This document shows positions 49,064-59,026 of a stretch of 64,000 nt of DNA, piece after piece. The notes beneath the pieces were generated by a model, which was not told where the DNA came from, ran no database searches, and saw only the letters and a program-made list of their open reading frames with translations. This DNA comes from Eubacterium callanderi (GTDB taxonomy: Bacteria > Bacillota > Clostridia > Eubacteriales > Eubacteriaceae), in assembly GCF_900142645.1 (NCBI RefSeq), contig NZ_FRBP01000002.1, positions 267,582 through 331,581 on the forward strand, given 5' to 3'. A program made the translations under genes and the position numbers. Within the stretch, counting starts at the first letter, position 1; the number at the start of each line of letters is the position of its first letter.

Positions 49064-50053
49064 TCACTTTGGAAAACGAAGGGTAAAGACCGCACCGCCT
49101 GCAGGGTGATTTCTGGCTGTGATGGACCCTCCCTGCCCTGTTATAATCATCTTACAGAGTGCCAGACCAATGCCATAGCCCGACGCTTTTGTGCTTTTTC
49201 CCCGGTAAAACCGATCAAACAGGCACGGTATATCCTCTTTTTTAAATCCTGGACCGCTGTCATGGACGGCGATCTCGGTAAACAGCGGATTATCGGTGCA
49301 TACAATCTCAATACTCCCATTTTCACCCACGCTTTCCATACAGTTTTTGAGAATGTTTTGAATGGCCTCTGAAAGCCAGCCGGCATCGCCTCGAATCCTC
49401 ACGCCCTTTGGCACATCAAGCTGTACTGCGACAGCGTGCAGTTCCATTGGAATTTGAAGTGGGCGCAGCGCAGTGTATACCAGACTTTCTGCGTCAATCG
49501 GCTCGCTCTGGAATACCACGACGCCCGCATCCAGACGGGATAATTTTAAAAGGGATGTGATCAGCCAGTCCATGCGCATGAGCAGTTCCTCAGCCTCCCG
49601 CACATAGACTTTCCGTTCATTTTCATCCGAAGTGTTTGAAAGCAGTGACAAAAGAAGGTTCACGGATGTGAGCGGCGTGCGGAGCTGATGGGCAATATCT
49701 GCCAGCGAGTCGGCCAAATGTGTTTTTTCCCTTTTCAGCGCATCGTTTTGCTCACGAATACGCAGTGTCATTTTTTTTACTTCACTGTACAGAATAGAGA
49801 GCTCACCCTCATCCAATTCGTCAATATCCAGACGATCATAATTGTGAAGCACAAGATCAATTTGATCGGAAATTTTCGCAATGCTTCTATATCGGGCTCT
49901 GGTGTGCGTGTAAAAGGCAGTGCCAAAAACGGCGGCAGACACAAATGCCAGTACTCCAGCCGCACGGTCGATGGCAAATCCCAGGACGGTAAAAACAGCG
50001 GCCATCAGCAAAAACAAAACCGCAAACTGCTTAAATTCTTTATTCCGGAGCAT
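49064..50053 (-). CDS. Sensor histidine kinase
   Basis: The ATG at 50053 overlaps the response-regulator stop by 14 bases, giving 329 residues; an upstream extension lies inside the regulator gene. Two adjacent helices (about residues 8-28 and 30-50) form a minimal sensor, followed by a linker and the H-box IAHQLRTPLTSV (H122). The ATPase part has IQNILKNCMES (N box), VHDSGPGFKKED (G1) and GYGIGLALCKMI (G2). The near absence of an extracellular sensor suggests signal input through the neighbouring ABC transporter, as in BceS-like kinases. Confidence 0.93.
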   Translation of the reverse strand: MLRNKEFKQFAVLFLLMAAVFTVLGFAIDRAAGVLAFVSAAVFGTAFYTHTRARYRSIAKISDQIDLVLHNYDRLDIDELDEGELSILYSEVKKMTLRIREQNDALKREKTHLADSLADIAHQLRTPLTSVNLLLSLLSNTSDENERKVYVREAEELLMRMDWLITSLLKLSRLDAGVVVFQSEPIDAESLVYTALRPLQIPMELHAVAVQLDVPKGVRIRGDAGWLSEAIQNILKNCMESVGENGSIEIVCTDNPLFTEIAVHDSGPGFKKEDIPCLFDRFYRGKSTKASGYGIGLALCKMIITGQGGSITARNHPAGGAVFTLRFPK

Positions 50054-50726
50054 GGCCGTCCCCCAGACGATAGCCTGTCCCACGGACAGTCCGGATAATT
50101 TTCGGTTTCCCAGGATCATCCTCTATCTTTTCCCGCAGACGTTTGATATATACAGTTAAAGTATTGTCATTGACAAACTCACCCGCCGCATCCCACAGTT
50201 CATCCAGCAGCCGGTCTCTTGTAATAATGCTTTTAGGATTGTTCACAAACATCAACAGCAGCCGATACTCTAAAGCTGAAAGAAAAACTTCGCTGCCATC
50301 TTTCTTCACCACACCACTCGCTGTATCGACCTGGAGTCCACACACTTCAAAGGTCGCTGCAGAACGCCCGCTTTTTCGCAGAGCAGTCCCGATCCGCGCA
50401 ATCAGCTCACGGGGGCGGAAGGGCTTTGTAATATAGTCGTCCGCACCCATATTCAGCCCGGTGACAACACTCGCCTCATCACCGGAGGCTGTCAGAAAAA
50501 TCACAGGAATGTTCTGAACTTCTTTGACCTCTGTACAAACGGTAAAGCCGTTCCCATCCGGCAGGGATATGTCAATGAGCGCCAAATCAAATTTATTGTC
50601 GACGAGCGTATCGGTGGCTTCCTTCCGGGTGGCGGCATGAGTGACAATAAACCCCTCCGATTGGAGTAAAAGCATCAGATTTTTCGCGATGGCCTGATCG
50701 TCCTCAATCAAAAAAATTCGTTTCAT
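50040..50726 (-). CDS. OmpR/PhoB family response regulator
   Basis: This 228-residue protein has a receiver domain with acidic pocket EDD (8-10), phospho-acceptor D52 (LIDISLPDG), T79 and K101 (YITKPFRP), then a winged-helix DNA-binding domain (VFLSALEYRLLLMFVNNPKS, VYIKRLREKIEDDP, VRGTGYRL). It is the first gene of the RR-HK-ABC-permease set and should control the transporter genes. No clear direct-repeat operator was picked out. Confidence 0.95.
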   Translation of the reverse strand: MKRIFLIEDDQAIAKNLMLLLQSEGFIVTHAATRKEATDTLVDNKFDLALIDISLPDGNGFTVCTEVKEVQNIPVIFLTASGDEASVVTGLNMGADDYITKPFRPRELIARIGTALRKSGRSAATFEVCGLQVDTASGVVKKDGSEVFLSALEYRLLLMFVNNPKSIITRDRLLDELWDAAGEFVNDNTLTVYIKRLREKIEDDPGKPKIIRTVRGTGYRLGDGHAPE

Positions 50727-50986
50727 CTGTTTTCATTCTCCTTTGCTGCTTCTTTTGTCATAAGATTATTTTATTGTACAACATCTGTCTGTAGCCCTAT
50801 TGTATTTCTTTTGAATGAAACATGCAAGAGGGCTGTCTTTCGGATGTCATATTGAAGTCATTAACTGTCAGAAAGTTTGTGAACTTATCAAGATTTTATC
50901 AAACTTTTAATATTTCCTTGCCCATCAATAACTGATGATGATAAAATGTCTTTAAGAATATCTACATTTGAAACGGAGGCTTTATA
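50727..50986. other. Divergent intergenic region before the NRPS cluster
   Basis: About 260 bases, AT-rich, with no coding frame. It must hold the promoter of the response-regulator operon (minus) and of the STAS-led NRPS cluster (plus). I could not choose a clear housekeeping promoter for the plus side, which leaves room for an alternative sigma factor or regulator. GAAACGGAGG precedes the STAS start at 50987. Confidence 0.45.
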
Positions 50987-51286
50987 ATGACCATAACAAC
51001 CACTGCAAAAGAAAACACCTTATACGTAGCCCTTGAAGGGAGAATTGACACCATCAGCGGCCCACAACTGGAACGGGAACTTTCAGGAGCTATTGACAAT
51101 ATAGATACTTTAATTTTAAATTTAGAAAAAATTGACTATGTTTCCAGTGCAGGTATCCGGGCTATGCTGAGCCTTCACAAAAAAATGGCTGCAAAAAAGG
51201 GAAGCATGAAACTTCAAAATTTAAACAATAGCGTCCTGTCTGTACTAAAAATGACAAAACTCGACAGCATTTTTTGTGTGGATTAA
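50987..51286 (+). CDS. STAS-domain anti-anti-sigma factor (SpoIIAA/RsbV-like)
   Basis: This 99-residue single-domain STAS protein has the pattern LYVALEGRIDTISGPQLERE then LILNLEKIDYVSSAGIRAML, where S54 aligns with the phosphorylated serine of SpoIIAA (in SSAG). LHKKMAAKKGSMKLQNLNNS follows. Such proteins are phosphorylated by an RsbW/SpoIIAB-type kinase and dephosphorylated by a PP2C phosphatase. Both partners are in this cluster (next gene, and 59663-61231). It is the first gene of the NRPS cluster. Confidence 0.93.
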   Translation: MTITTTAKENTLYVALEGRIDTISGPQLERELSGAIDNIDTLILNLEKIDYVSSAGIRAMLSLHKKMAAKKGSMKLQNLNNSVLSVLKMTKLDSIFCVD

Positions 51287-51290
51287 AACA

Positions 51291-51701
51291 ATGGACCGCT
51301 GTAATGTCACTGCTACATCTTCGGGACTGCAAACGCTTTTATCTTTTACTGAAACTTGGCTTTCAAAGACCGACATCAGTCCAGAAAAACAATATGATAT
51401 TTTGATTATTGTGGAGGAGCTTACGGTTAATATTGTCAATTACGCTTATGATGAGATACCGGGGAAGATTACTCTGTCCCTCGAATTACTTGATGACGGC
51501 GCTATTCTGAGGCTTAACCTTTCGGATACCGGCAGGCCATTTAACCCTCTTGACTGCGATGACCCTAAACTTTCGGAATCCATTGAAGAACGGCCTGTTG
51601 GCGGGCTTGGCATTTTTATAATCAAATCCCTGGCAGACAAATTGAAATATGAATATAACAATAAACAAAACCAGATTATCATAGAAAAGAGGCTAACATG
51701 A
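51291..51701 (+). CDS. RsbW/SpoIIAB-like ATPase (anti-sigma or switch kinase)
   Basis: From the ATG at 51291 this is 136 residues; a GTG at 51276 would overlap the STAS gene. It is a GHKL ATPase: N box VEELTVNIVNYAY (E42, E43, N47, N50), G1 SDTGRPFNPL, and the lid/G2 region ERPVGGLGIFIIK. The family phosphorylates STAS antagonists and, in the classic system, holds a sigma factor. No sigma gene is present here, so the target may be distant, or the switch may act on another protein. It overlaps the NRPS start by 4 bases (ATGA). Confidence 0.9.
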   Translation: MDRCNVTATSSGLQTLLSFTETWLSKTDISPEKQYDILIIVEELTVNIVNYAYDEIPGKITLSLELLDDGAILRLNLSDTGRPFNPLDCDDPKLSESIEERPVGGLGIFIIKSLADKLKYEYNNKQNQIIIEKRLT

Positions 51702-54700
51702 CAAAACAATACACCATCACACACCCACAAAAACGTATTTTATATACCGAGCTAATCAATAATGTCCCAGGCTGCTACAACTTTGTAGGAACCATGCTCT
51801 TTCCAGAGGGGGATACAGAGCGCATTAAAGCTGCTGTACAATCTGCCATGGCTGAAACACCTAATTTTTTCCTCCGATTCCATATGGAGGATAACGGTGA
51901 ACTGAGCTTTTACCGGGAGGTCACTGACGTTGAAATCGAAGACTGCGGAGACTGCGATATTTCTATTCATCATTTTAGCAGTCTGGAGAATACTGCGCTT
52001 TATCATTTTCTTATTGCACATACACAGGCAGGCATCTCTTTGCGTATGTCCTTTCATCACGCGTTATGCGACGGTACCGGTCTAGATCTGTTCGCTCAAA
52101 AGGTCTGGAGCCAGTATCACAGCGGCAGCAGTAAGGGACTAAATGACCGTCCTTATGAGGAATATGCGGTCTGCGAAGCGGATTACCTGAAATCCAAAGC
52201 CTTTGAAGCAGATAAAAGCTATTGGTTATCCATGCTCAAAAATACTGCTGATTTTGACTGTGAGCCACAAAGCAGCTCTGACTTTACGTTAGGTTACAAA
52301 CGCTTCAATCTTCCCGAGATCCTTAAAAATAAAATACAGGCCTTTTCCTCGTCTCAAGACGAGCATATCTCACCATTTCTTTTTGCCCTGACCGCCGCAA
52401 GCCTTTTTCTCGCTAAGCGAAACCATAAGAACGGCATTCTGATAAACCTCGGCGAAAGCGGCCGCCGACATCTTGAAAGTTTCTCTGAAACCACGGGTAT
52501 GTTTGTGAGCCTTGTCCCCTTGAAGCTAACCTTTGAAGCAGAGGATACCTTTACATCTTTGCTTAAAAAGACCAAAAATACCTTTAAAGAAGCGTTGTCC
52601 CACAGCAAATACCCATATGATCTTCTAGTACAGGATATGGCAGCTTCAGGTATTGATTTAGAAAGCGTTTCCTCTGTCTCGATTGTGGCAAACTCCAATA
52701 ATCCAGACAGTCACCTCACAAAAACCATTGCCGCAGAATACTGTGACCGCGCCCTTACCATCCGTATCAACCCAGATGTCTTGGGACACGATACCTTTAA
52801 ATGTTTTGCCTTAGAGTATCAAACCGCTTGCTATACTGAAGAAGACATCACAAAAATGGGCGAAGCCCTGACGTCTTTAATCGAAAACCTGGCAGATCAT
52901 ACCGACTGGCCATTTAAGGATATTGCCATCGACACCAACGCTCTTTTACCGATAGAAGATAGCTCCATTATTGCCGATGCCGATGAAATTGCCCGCCTCG
53001 ACAGCTTTAACAACACTGAAGTCACATATGACATCACAAAAACCCTGGTAGATCTTTTTAGAGCGCAAGCTCAGAAGACTCCCGAATCCACGTGCGTCGT
53101 CTTTAAAGACCGATATTACACCTATGGCGAGGTCGACCGCCTTTCTGACAACCTTGCCCGTGTCATCGCGGCCAAAAACCTTGGTGCCGGAGACATAGTG
53201 TCCATCCTCATCCCCCGGTGTGAGTATATGTCCATCGCTTCATTGGGAGTATTAAAGGCTGGCTGTGCCTACCAGCCCCTTGATCCTGACTATCCTGAGG
53301 AAAGACTTTCATTTATGATGGCTGACGCCAGCGTAAAGCTTCTTATTGCAGATGTCAATCTTCTCAAAAAGGTACCGAATTACCAAGGAGATACGCTGTT
53401 TATCCAGGATATTCCTAAACTGTCCGCGGATTCCCCCCTGCCCAAAGGACCAACGCCTGAGGATCTGTTTATACTCCTATATACCTCTGGCTCCACCGGC
53501 ACTCCCAAAGGGTGTATGCTCACCCAAAAAAACATTGTCAATTTCTGTCACTGGTACCACCGTTATTATAATCTCACAGAAAAGGATCGGGTAGCCGCCT
53601 ATGCCAGCTTTGGCTTTGACGCATCTATGATGGACACCTGGCCAGCCCTTACACGTGGTGCCTCCATGTATATCATCCCTGAAGAAATTCGACTCGACTT
53701 GCTGGCCCTTAATGACTATTTTGTAGAGAATAGCATTACCAATGTGTTCATAACTACACAGGTCGGCCGCCAGTTTGTCACCTGTATTGAAGAAACCAGC
53801 CTGCGCAATCTAAGTGTTGGCGGTGAAGCTCTGGTTCCTTGTAAGCCACCAGAGGCCTATTCTCTCCACAATGTCTATGGTCCCACCGAGTGCACCATTC
53901 TGTCAACCGCAAGCCTTGTTGACCACCTTTATGAAAAGTCTGTTCCCATTGGTGGTCCTATAGACAACACCAAGCTTTATGTTGTGGACGCTGAACTCCG
54001 CAGGGTGCCCATTGGTGTGCCGGGTGAGCTATGCATCGCCGGAGCACCTGTCTCCAGAGGTTATCTGGGCCGCAAAGAACTGTCAGAGGAAAAGTTTATT
54101 CAAAATCCCTTTGATGATGACCCCGCTTACAGTCGTATGTATCGTACCGGAGATGTGGTCAAATGGCTCGAGGATGGCCGTATTCTCTTTGTTGGCCGGG
54201 AGGATGGTCAGGTTAAAATCCGTGGTTTTCGAATTGAGCTGACTGAAATCGAACAGAGAATAAGGGAATACCCGGGTATCAAAGATGCCACACTCACTAC
54301 CTGTGACGAAGAAAATGGCGGAAAATATGTGGTTGCCTACATCGTCTCTGACGAATCCATCGACATTGAGGATCTCAACGCCTTTATCTCAGCTGAAAAG
54401 CCAGCCTATATGATCCCCGCAGTAACCATGCAGATTGACGCTATCCCTTTGAACCCGAATTTAAAGGTTGATAAAAAAGCCTTGCCCAAGCCAGTTCGTA
54501 CCTTTGACGATATCGTCCAGCCTCAGACCCCCATGCAGGAAAAAATTCACTCCATTTTGGCAGAGGTCATCGGCGATTCTGGATTTGGGATTAACACAGA
54601 TATTTACGATGCAGGCCTCACCTCCATCGGCGCAGTCAAGCTTGGCGTTTTGTTCTCCAATACCTTTGGTCTTAAAATGAACACCCAGGATTTTAAAAAA

Positions 54701-57700
54701 TACAATACAGTCACAAAACTGGAAACCTATATTGACATCGCCAAAAACATACAGTCCAGTCAAAAGGCTCATAAAGAGCTTGAAGCCTATCCTCTCACCC
54801 AAACGCAGATGGGTATTTATCTGGAATGCTTGAAAAATCCAGATTCCTGTGTCTACAACATCCCGCTGTTCTGCACCTTCTCAAGGGCAATTGACGCAGA
54901 TCGGTTAGGTGAGGCGCTAACCCATGCCATCAACGCGCATCCTTATCTTAAAACCCGTCTTCAGATTACGGGTGAAGATATTTTACTGAAGCGCCGGGAC
55001 CGCGACCCTGCCTTGGTAAAACGTACTCGGATGAAGGCTTCAGAACTTGATGATTACAGCAGGCATCTGGTAAAACCCTTTAATTTTGAACGCGGTCTCT
55101 ACCGTTCGGAGATTATCGAAACCGAAGAAAATATCAGCCTTTTCATTGATGTACACCATCTGATCTTTGACGGAACCTCCGCCATGGTGCTGCTTCAGGA
55201 AATCAATCGGGTTTACACTGGACAAAACCCAACTGGCGAATCGTACAGCTCCTTTGATTTAGCTCTGGATGAAAAACAGGAACGGGAAAGTTCTTCCTAT
55301 ACCGAGGCCCGGGACTTTTATCACAGCATTTTCGGCGCCATGGAAACAAACGCGCGCTTGGATTATGACAAACCGGAAAACAGTACACCGGAGACCGCTG
55401 CCTTCGATATTGATATGAGCACCCTTTTAAGGACAGAAGTTCAAGCTTACTGCGCTAAACATCAAATTACTCCAAATGTCTTTTTTACCGGTGCCTTTGG
55501 CTTCATCCTAGCTCAATTTAAAAACCAGACAGAGTCTGCCTTTTGCACCATCTACAATGGCCGCAGTGACTCCCGCACCACAGAACTAGTCGGTATGCTG
55601 GTCAAAACTATGCCGGTTTATTGTAATCTGGAAGCGTCCAATACTGTTGACGGTTACCTCAACACTGTTAAGAAACATCTGTTCGAACTCATGGAGCATG
55701 ATATTTATTCCTTTGGAGAAATCAGTCGGGAGCTTGGTGTTTCAGCAGATATTCTTTTTGCCTATCAGGGTAGTGACTTCAACATCTTTACTCTGGATTC
55801 CGAAAGTGTTCCCATTGTTCCATTGGCTCTTTCTGAAACCAAAGCGCCTCTTTCAGTGGATATCTATGACACCGATACAGGATATACTGTAAAAGCAGAG
55901 TACCGCCATGATCTGTATGACGGTATAACAATATCCCGCTTTTTGAAGACCTATGAAGAAGTTTGTAAAAGCTTGCTGACTGCCGAAACCTTCAATGATA
56001 TTTGTCTGATCAGCGATGAGGATAGAAAAAAAATCGCGGTGTTTAATGACACTAAAATACCCATCGATACCCCTCTTATTCCAGAACAGCTGCAAGCTGT
56101 GGCCGATGCCAATCCAGATAAAACAGCCCTCATCAGCTGTGGTGAACACTTAACTTTCAAAGAACTGAATGATGCCACCAACCGCATTGCCAACGCCCTT
56201 ATTAAGCTAGGCATCCAGCCAGAAGACATTGTAGCTATTCTTCTCACCCGCACCAAATATGCTTACATGGCGCGACAGGGTATCTTAAAATCTGGCGGAG
56301 CTTTTCTGTGTACAGATCCTGAATATCCTGATGACCGTATCCGTTTTACCCTTGAGGACAGCCATGCTAAATTCCTCATTACCACAAAAGCTCTTGCCGA
56401 AAAACGACAGGCAGTCTGTGAAAATACCGCCTGTACCTTACTCTGTATTGAGGAATTGCTTGAGGAAGATGACACCCGTTTTCCACAGGTTGACATTAAG
56501 CCCTCAAATTTATGCTACTGCATTTATACCTCTGGTTCCACAGGCACGCCCAAAGGCGTCATGATTGAGCACCGCAATCTGCGCCACTACTGTCACGCTA
56601 ATCCTAAAAATCCAGAGATTATGTCCTACATTAATCATAGCACAGTTTCTCTGTCTTTTGCTGCTCTGACTTTTGATGTATCAATTCTTGAGGAGTATGT
56701 TCCACTAACCCAGGGGATCACGGTGTGCATGGCCAATGAAAATGAAATTCATAATCCGCTGGCCATGCGTGATTTGCTTATTGAAAACAAAGTAGATACC
56801 TTCACAGCAACGCCATCCTACCTTAGCAACATTGTAGATATTCCAGCAATGGCGGAAGCGTTGTCCCAGATCCGTAGCTTTAACGTAGGTGCGGAAAACT
56901 TCCCATTGTCTCTTTACGACAAACTGAGGACTGCCAGTCCGGAAGCCCACATTTATAACGGTTACGGCCCGTCTGAAACCACAATCGGCTGTACTTTTAT
57001 TGAAATGACTGGTGAAAATGTGACGATCGGCCGCCCTATGAGCAATATCAAATGCTATATTTATAATCGTTATGGTCAGGAAATGCCCATAGGTGTTCCC
57101 GGCGAACTGATTATTGCCGGTGATGGTGTTGGTCGCGGTTACGTAGGGCGCCCAGATCTCACAGAAAAAAGCTTTTTCCGCATTGACAGCCTGAAGGCCT
57201 ATCACTCCGGCGATTTAGCCGCATGGGATACCGATGGCAAACTTCCCTTCTTTGGGCGTCTCGACAATCAAGTCAAACTGAGGGGGCTCCGGGTTGAACT
57301 GGATGAGGTTGAAGCTGCCATCAACAGCTACGAAGGGATTAAATCCAGTATTGTTCAGGTTCGCGGAAAGGATGACAGCCAATTTCTTTGCGGGTTTTTT
57401 ACTGCAGATCACGCCGTTAACATTAATAATCTTACTACCCATTTAAAGAGTACCCTGACCCATTACATGGTGCCTGGCGTTCTTGTACAGCTGGATGAAA
57501 TGCCTTTGACTTCTAACGGTAAAATCAACAAGAAGGCTTTGCCTGAGATTACTTATAGCGCCGCTGAGCATGAATACATTGCACCGAAAAATGAAACGGA
57601 GGCGACCATCTGCAGTATGATGGCCGAAATTCTTAAATGTGACAAGGTTGGCGCCACAGATGATTTTTTCGAAATTGGCGGCACCTCTCTCAGCGCCTCC

Positions 57701-59026
57701 CGGCTTGCCATGCTGGCCGCCAATCGCGGGATTAACTTTGTTTATCAGGATATATTTAAACATTCCACCCCTCGGGCTCTGGCTGCCTTCTCAGAAAACG
57801 GAAATAATGCAGCCACTGCCGTTGTCGAAACTGACCCTATTACTGATTATGACTACCACGCTATCGGCAATCTTTTAGAAAAGAATACCATTGCCAATCT
57901 TTCGTTGCTTAACAGAGAACCTTTAGGTGATATTCTCATTACTGGTGCAACAGGCTTTTTGGGCATCCATGTACTCCAAGCTTTTCTGACAGAATATACC
58001 GGCAAAGTATGGTGCCTCATTCGCAAGGGAGAAGCTGACAGTTTAGAAGAGCGCATGCGTACCATGCTTATGTACTACTTTGATGATACCTTTGATGAAG
58101 TATTCGGTACACGACTGTTCCTTATTGAAGGAGACATCACCGACGCTGACCAAGTTAATGCTCTTAGCAACGTTCCCTTTTCTGTCCTGATTAACTGCGC
58201 GGCCAGCGTTAAGCATTTCGCTGCAGACGACAGCTTAAAACGCATTAACACTGAAGGTGTCAAACACCTCATCAATCTCTGTGAAAAAACAAGGCGCAAG
58301 CTCATCCAAATTTCAACGGTCAGTATTGCCGGCGACAGCCTGAACAACAGTATTCCCAGTGATCGAAAAATCATGGAAAATGATCTTTATTTTGGTCAGA
58401 CCATCACCAATCAATACATCGAAAGCAAGTTTTTAGCTGAACAGGCTGTTCTTGAGGCTTCAACGAAAGGTCTTCGAGCCAAAATAATGAGGGTAGGGAA
58501 TCTCATGAGTCGCGCAGCTGATGGCGAGTTCCAGATAAATTTTATTACCAATGGTTTCATGCGCCAGCTTAAGGGCTACGCCACCCTGCACCAATACCCG
58601 GTTGAGAGCATGAATCTGCCGGTGGAATTTTCACCCATTGATATCACCGCCCAAACCATTTTGGCCCTTGCCGAAACCGGTGATGTTTTTACGGTTTTTC
58701 ACCCTTACAACAACCACACAGTCTTTATGTCCGATGTGGTGGAGGTCATGAACCAGTGCGGCTTTGACATTAAAGTCACAGATGCCGCTACCTATGAAGC
58801 TGCTCTTCGCCAGGCCATGGCCGATCCTGATAAAGCCGATAAGGTGGCTGGTCTCATTGCCTATCTGAGCAGTGACACAGAAAATGTCCAGATTCCCATT
58901 GACTGTAACAATTGCTTTACCTCTGAGGTGCTGTGCCGTCTTTACCAAAAATGGCCTATCACCGATAATGATTATATCAAACGGGCGATTCAGGAGCTTG
59001 AAGCCCTAGGCTTCTTTGAAGTATGA
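51698..59026 (+). CDS. Two-module nonribosomal peptide synthetase with terminal thioester reductase (C-A-T-C-A-T-R)
   Basis: The 2442-residue enzyme has two full modules. C1 (about 5-430) has HHxxxDG at 120-126. A1 (about 445-930) has YTSGSTGTPKG at 595-605, the YGPTE motif and the invariant K923. T1 carries the pantetheine serine S976 in GLTSIGAV. C2 (about 1030-1450) has HHLIFDG from H1153. A2 (about 1470-1960) has YTSGSTGTPKG from 1610 and K1942. T2 has S1997 in GGTSL. The reductase R (about 2075-2440) has the NADPH loop GATGFLG from G2083, then ISTVSIAG and YIESK (catalytic Tyr/Lys). An N-terminal C domain in the first module suggests an acyl starter. The R domain would release a dipeptide aldehyde, which may be reduced or cyclise. 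Flanking genes form a signalling module and a dedicated PPTase. Confidence 0.95.
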   Translation: MTKQYTITHPQKRILYTELINNVPGCYNFVGTMLFPEGDTERIKAAVQSAMAETPNFFLRFHMEDNGELSFYREVTDVEIEDCGDCDISIHHFSSLENTALYHFLIAHTQAGISLRMSFHHALCDGTGLDLFAQKVWSQYHSGSSKGLNDRPYEEYAVCEADYLKSKAFEADKSYWLSMLKNTADFDCEPQSSSDFTLGYKRFNLPEILKNKIQAFSSSQDEHISPFLFALTAASLFLAKRNHKNGILINLGESGRRHLESFSETTGMFVSLVPLKLTFEAEDTFTSLLKKTKNTFKEALSHSKYPYDLLVQDMAASGIDLESVSSVSIVANSNNPDSHLTKTIAAEYCDRALTIRINPDVLGHDTFKCFALEYQTACYTEEDITKMGEALTSLIENLADHTDWPFKDIAIDTNALLPIEDSSIIADADEIARLDSFNNTEVTYDITKTLVDLFRAQAQKTPESTCVVFKDRYYTYGEVDRLSDNLARVIAAKNLGAGDIVSILIPRCEYMSIASLGVLKAGCAYQPLDPDYPEERLSFMMADASVKLLIADVNLLKKVPNYQGDTLFIQDIPKLSADSPLPKGPTPEDLFILLYTSGSTGTPKGCMLTQKNIVNFCHWYHRYYNLTEKDRVAAYASFGFDASMMDTWPALTRGASMYIIPEEIRLDLLALNDYFVENSITNVFITTQVGRQFVTCIEETSLRNLSVGGEALVPCKPPEAYSLHNVYGPTECTILSTASLVDHLYEKSVPIGGPIDNTKLYVVDAELRRVPIGVPGELCIAGAPVSRGYLGRKELSEEKFIQNPFDDDPAYSRMYRTGDVVKWLEDGRILFVGREDGQVKIRGFRIELTEIEQRIREYPGIKDATLTTCDEENGGKYVVAYIVSDESIDIEDLNAFISAEKPAYMIPAVTMQIDAIPLNPNLKVDKKALPKPVRTFDDIVQPQTPMQEKIHSILAEVIGDSGFGINTDIYDAGLTSIGAVKLGVLFSNTFGLKMNTQDFKKYNTVTKLETYIDIAKNIQSSQKAHKELEAYPLTQTQMGIYLECLKNPDSCVYNIPLFCTFSRAIDADRLGEALTHAINAHPYLKTRLQITGEDILLKRRDRDPALVKRTRMKASELDDYSRHLVKPFNFERGLYRSEIIETEENISLFIDVHHLIFDGTSAMVLLQEINRVYTGQNPTGESYSSFDLALDEKQERESSSYTEARDFYHSIFGAMETNARLDYDKPENSTPETAAFDIDMSTLLRTEVQAYCAKHQITPNVFFTGAFGFILAQFKNQTESAFCTIYNGRSDSRTTELVGMLVKTMPVYCNLEASNTVDGYLNTVKKHLFELMEHDIYSFGEISRELGVSADILFAYQGSDFNIFTLDSESVPIVPLALSETKAPLSVDIYDTDTGYTVKAEYRHDLYDGITISRFLKTYEEVCKSLLTAETFNDICLISDEDRKKIAVFNDTKIPIDTPLIPEQLQAVADANPDKTALISCGEHLTFKELNDATNRIANALIKLGIQPEDIVAILLTRTKYAYMARQGILKSGGAFLCTDPEYPDDRIRFTLEDSHAKFLITTKALAEKRQAVCENTACTLLCIEELLEEDDTRFPQVDIKPSNLCYCIYTSGSTGTPKGVMIEHRNLRHYCHANPKNPEIMSYINHSTVSLSFAALTFDVSILEEYVPLTQGITVCMANENEIHNPLAMRDLLIENKVDTFTATPSYLSNIVDIPAMAEALSQIRSFNVGAENFPLSLYDKLRTASPEAHIYNGYGPSETTIGCTFIEMTGENVTIGRPMSNIKCYIYNRYGQEMPIGVPGELIIAGDGVGRGYVGRPDLTEKSFFRIDSLKAYHSGDLAAWDTDGKLPFFGRLDNQVKLRGLRVELDEVEAAINSYEGIKSSIVQVRGKDDSQFLCGFFTADHAVNINNLTTHLKSTLTHYMVPGVLVQLDEMPLTSNGKINKKALPEITYSAAEHEYIAPKNETEATICSMMAEILKCDKVGATDDFFEIGGTSLSASRLAMLAANRGINFVYQDIFKHSTPRALAAFSENGNNAATAVVETDPITDYDYHAIGNLLEKNTIANLSLLNREPLGDILITGATGFLGIHVLQAFLTEYTGKVWCLIRKGEADSLEERMRTMLMYYFDDTFDEVFGTRLFLIEGDITDADQVNALSNVPFSVLINCAASVKHFAADDSLKRINTEGVKHLINLCEKTRRKLIQISTVSIAGDSLNNSIPSDRKIMENDLYFGQTITNQYIESKFLAEQAVLEASTKGLRAKIMRVGNLMSRAADGEFQINFITNGFMRQLKGYATLHQYPVESMNLPVEFSPIDITAQTILALAETGDVFTVFHPYNNHTVFMSDVVEVMNQCGFDIKVTDAATYEAALRQAMADPDKADKVAGLIAYLSSDTENVQIPIDCNNCFTSEVLCRLYQKWPITDNDYIKRAIQELEALGFFEV

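Noticed and set aside
54461..57763. Many antisense open frames of 60-170 codons within the NRPS gene
   Set aside because: They are shadows of a strongly coding strand with no ribosome-binding sites or domains.
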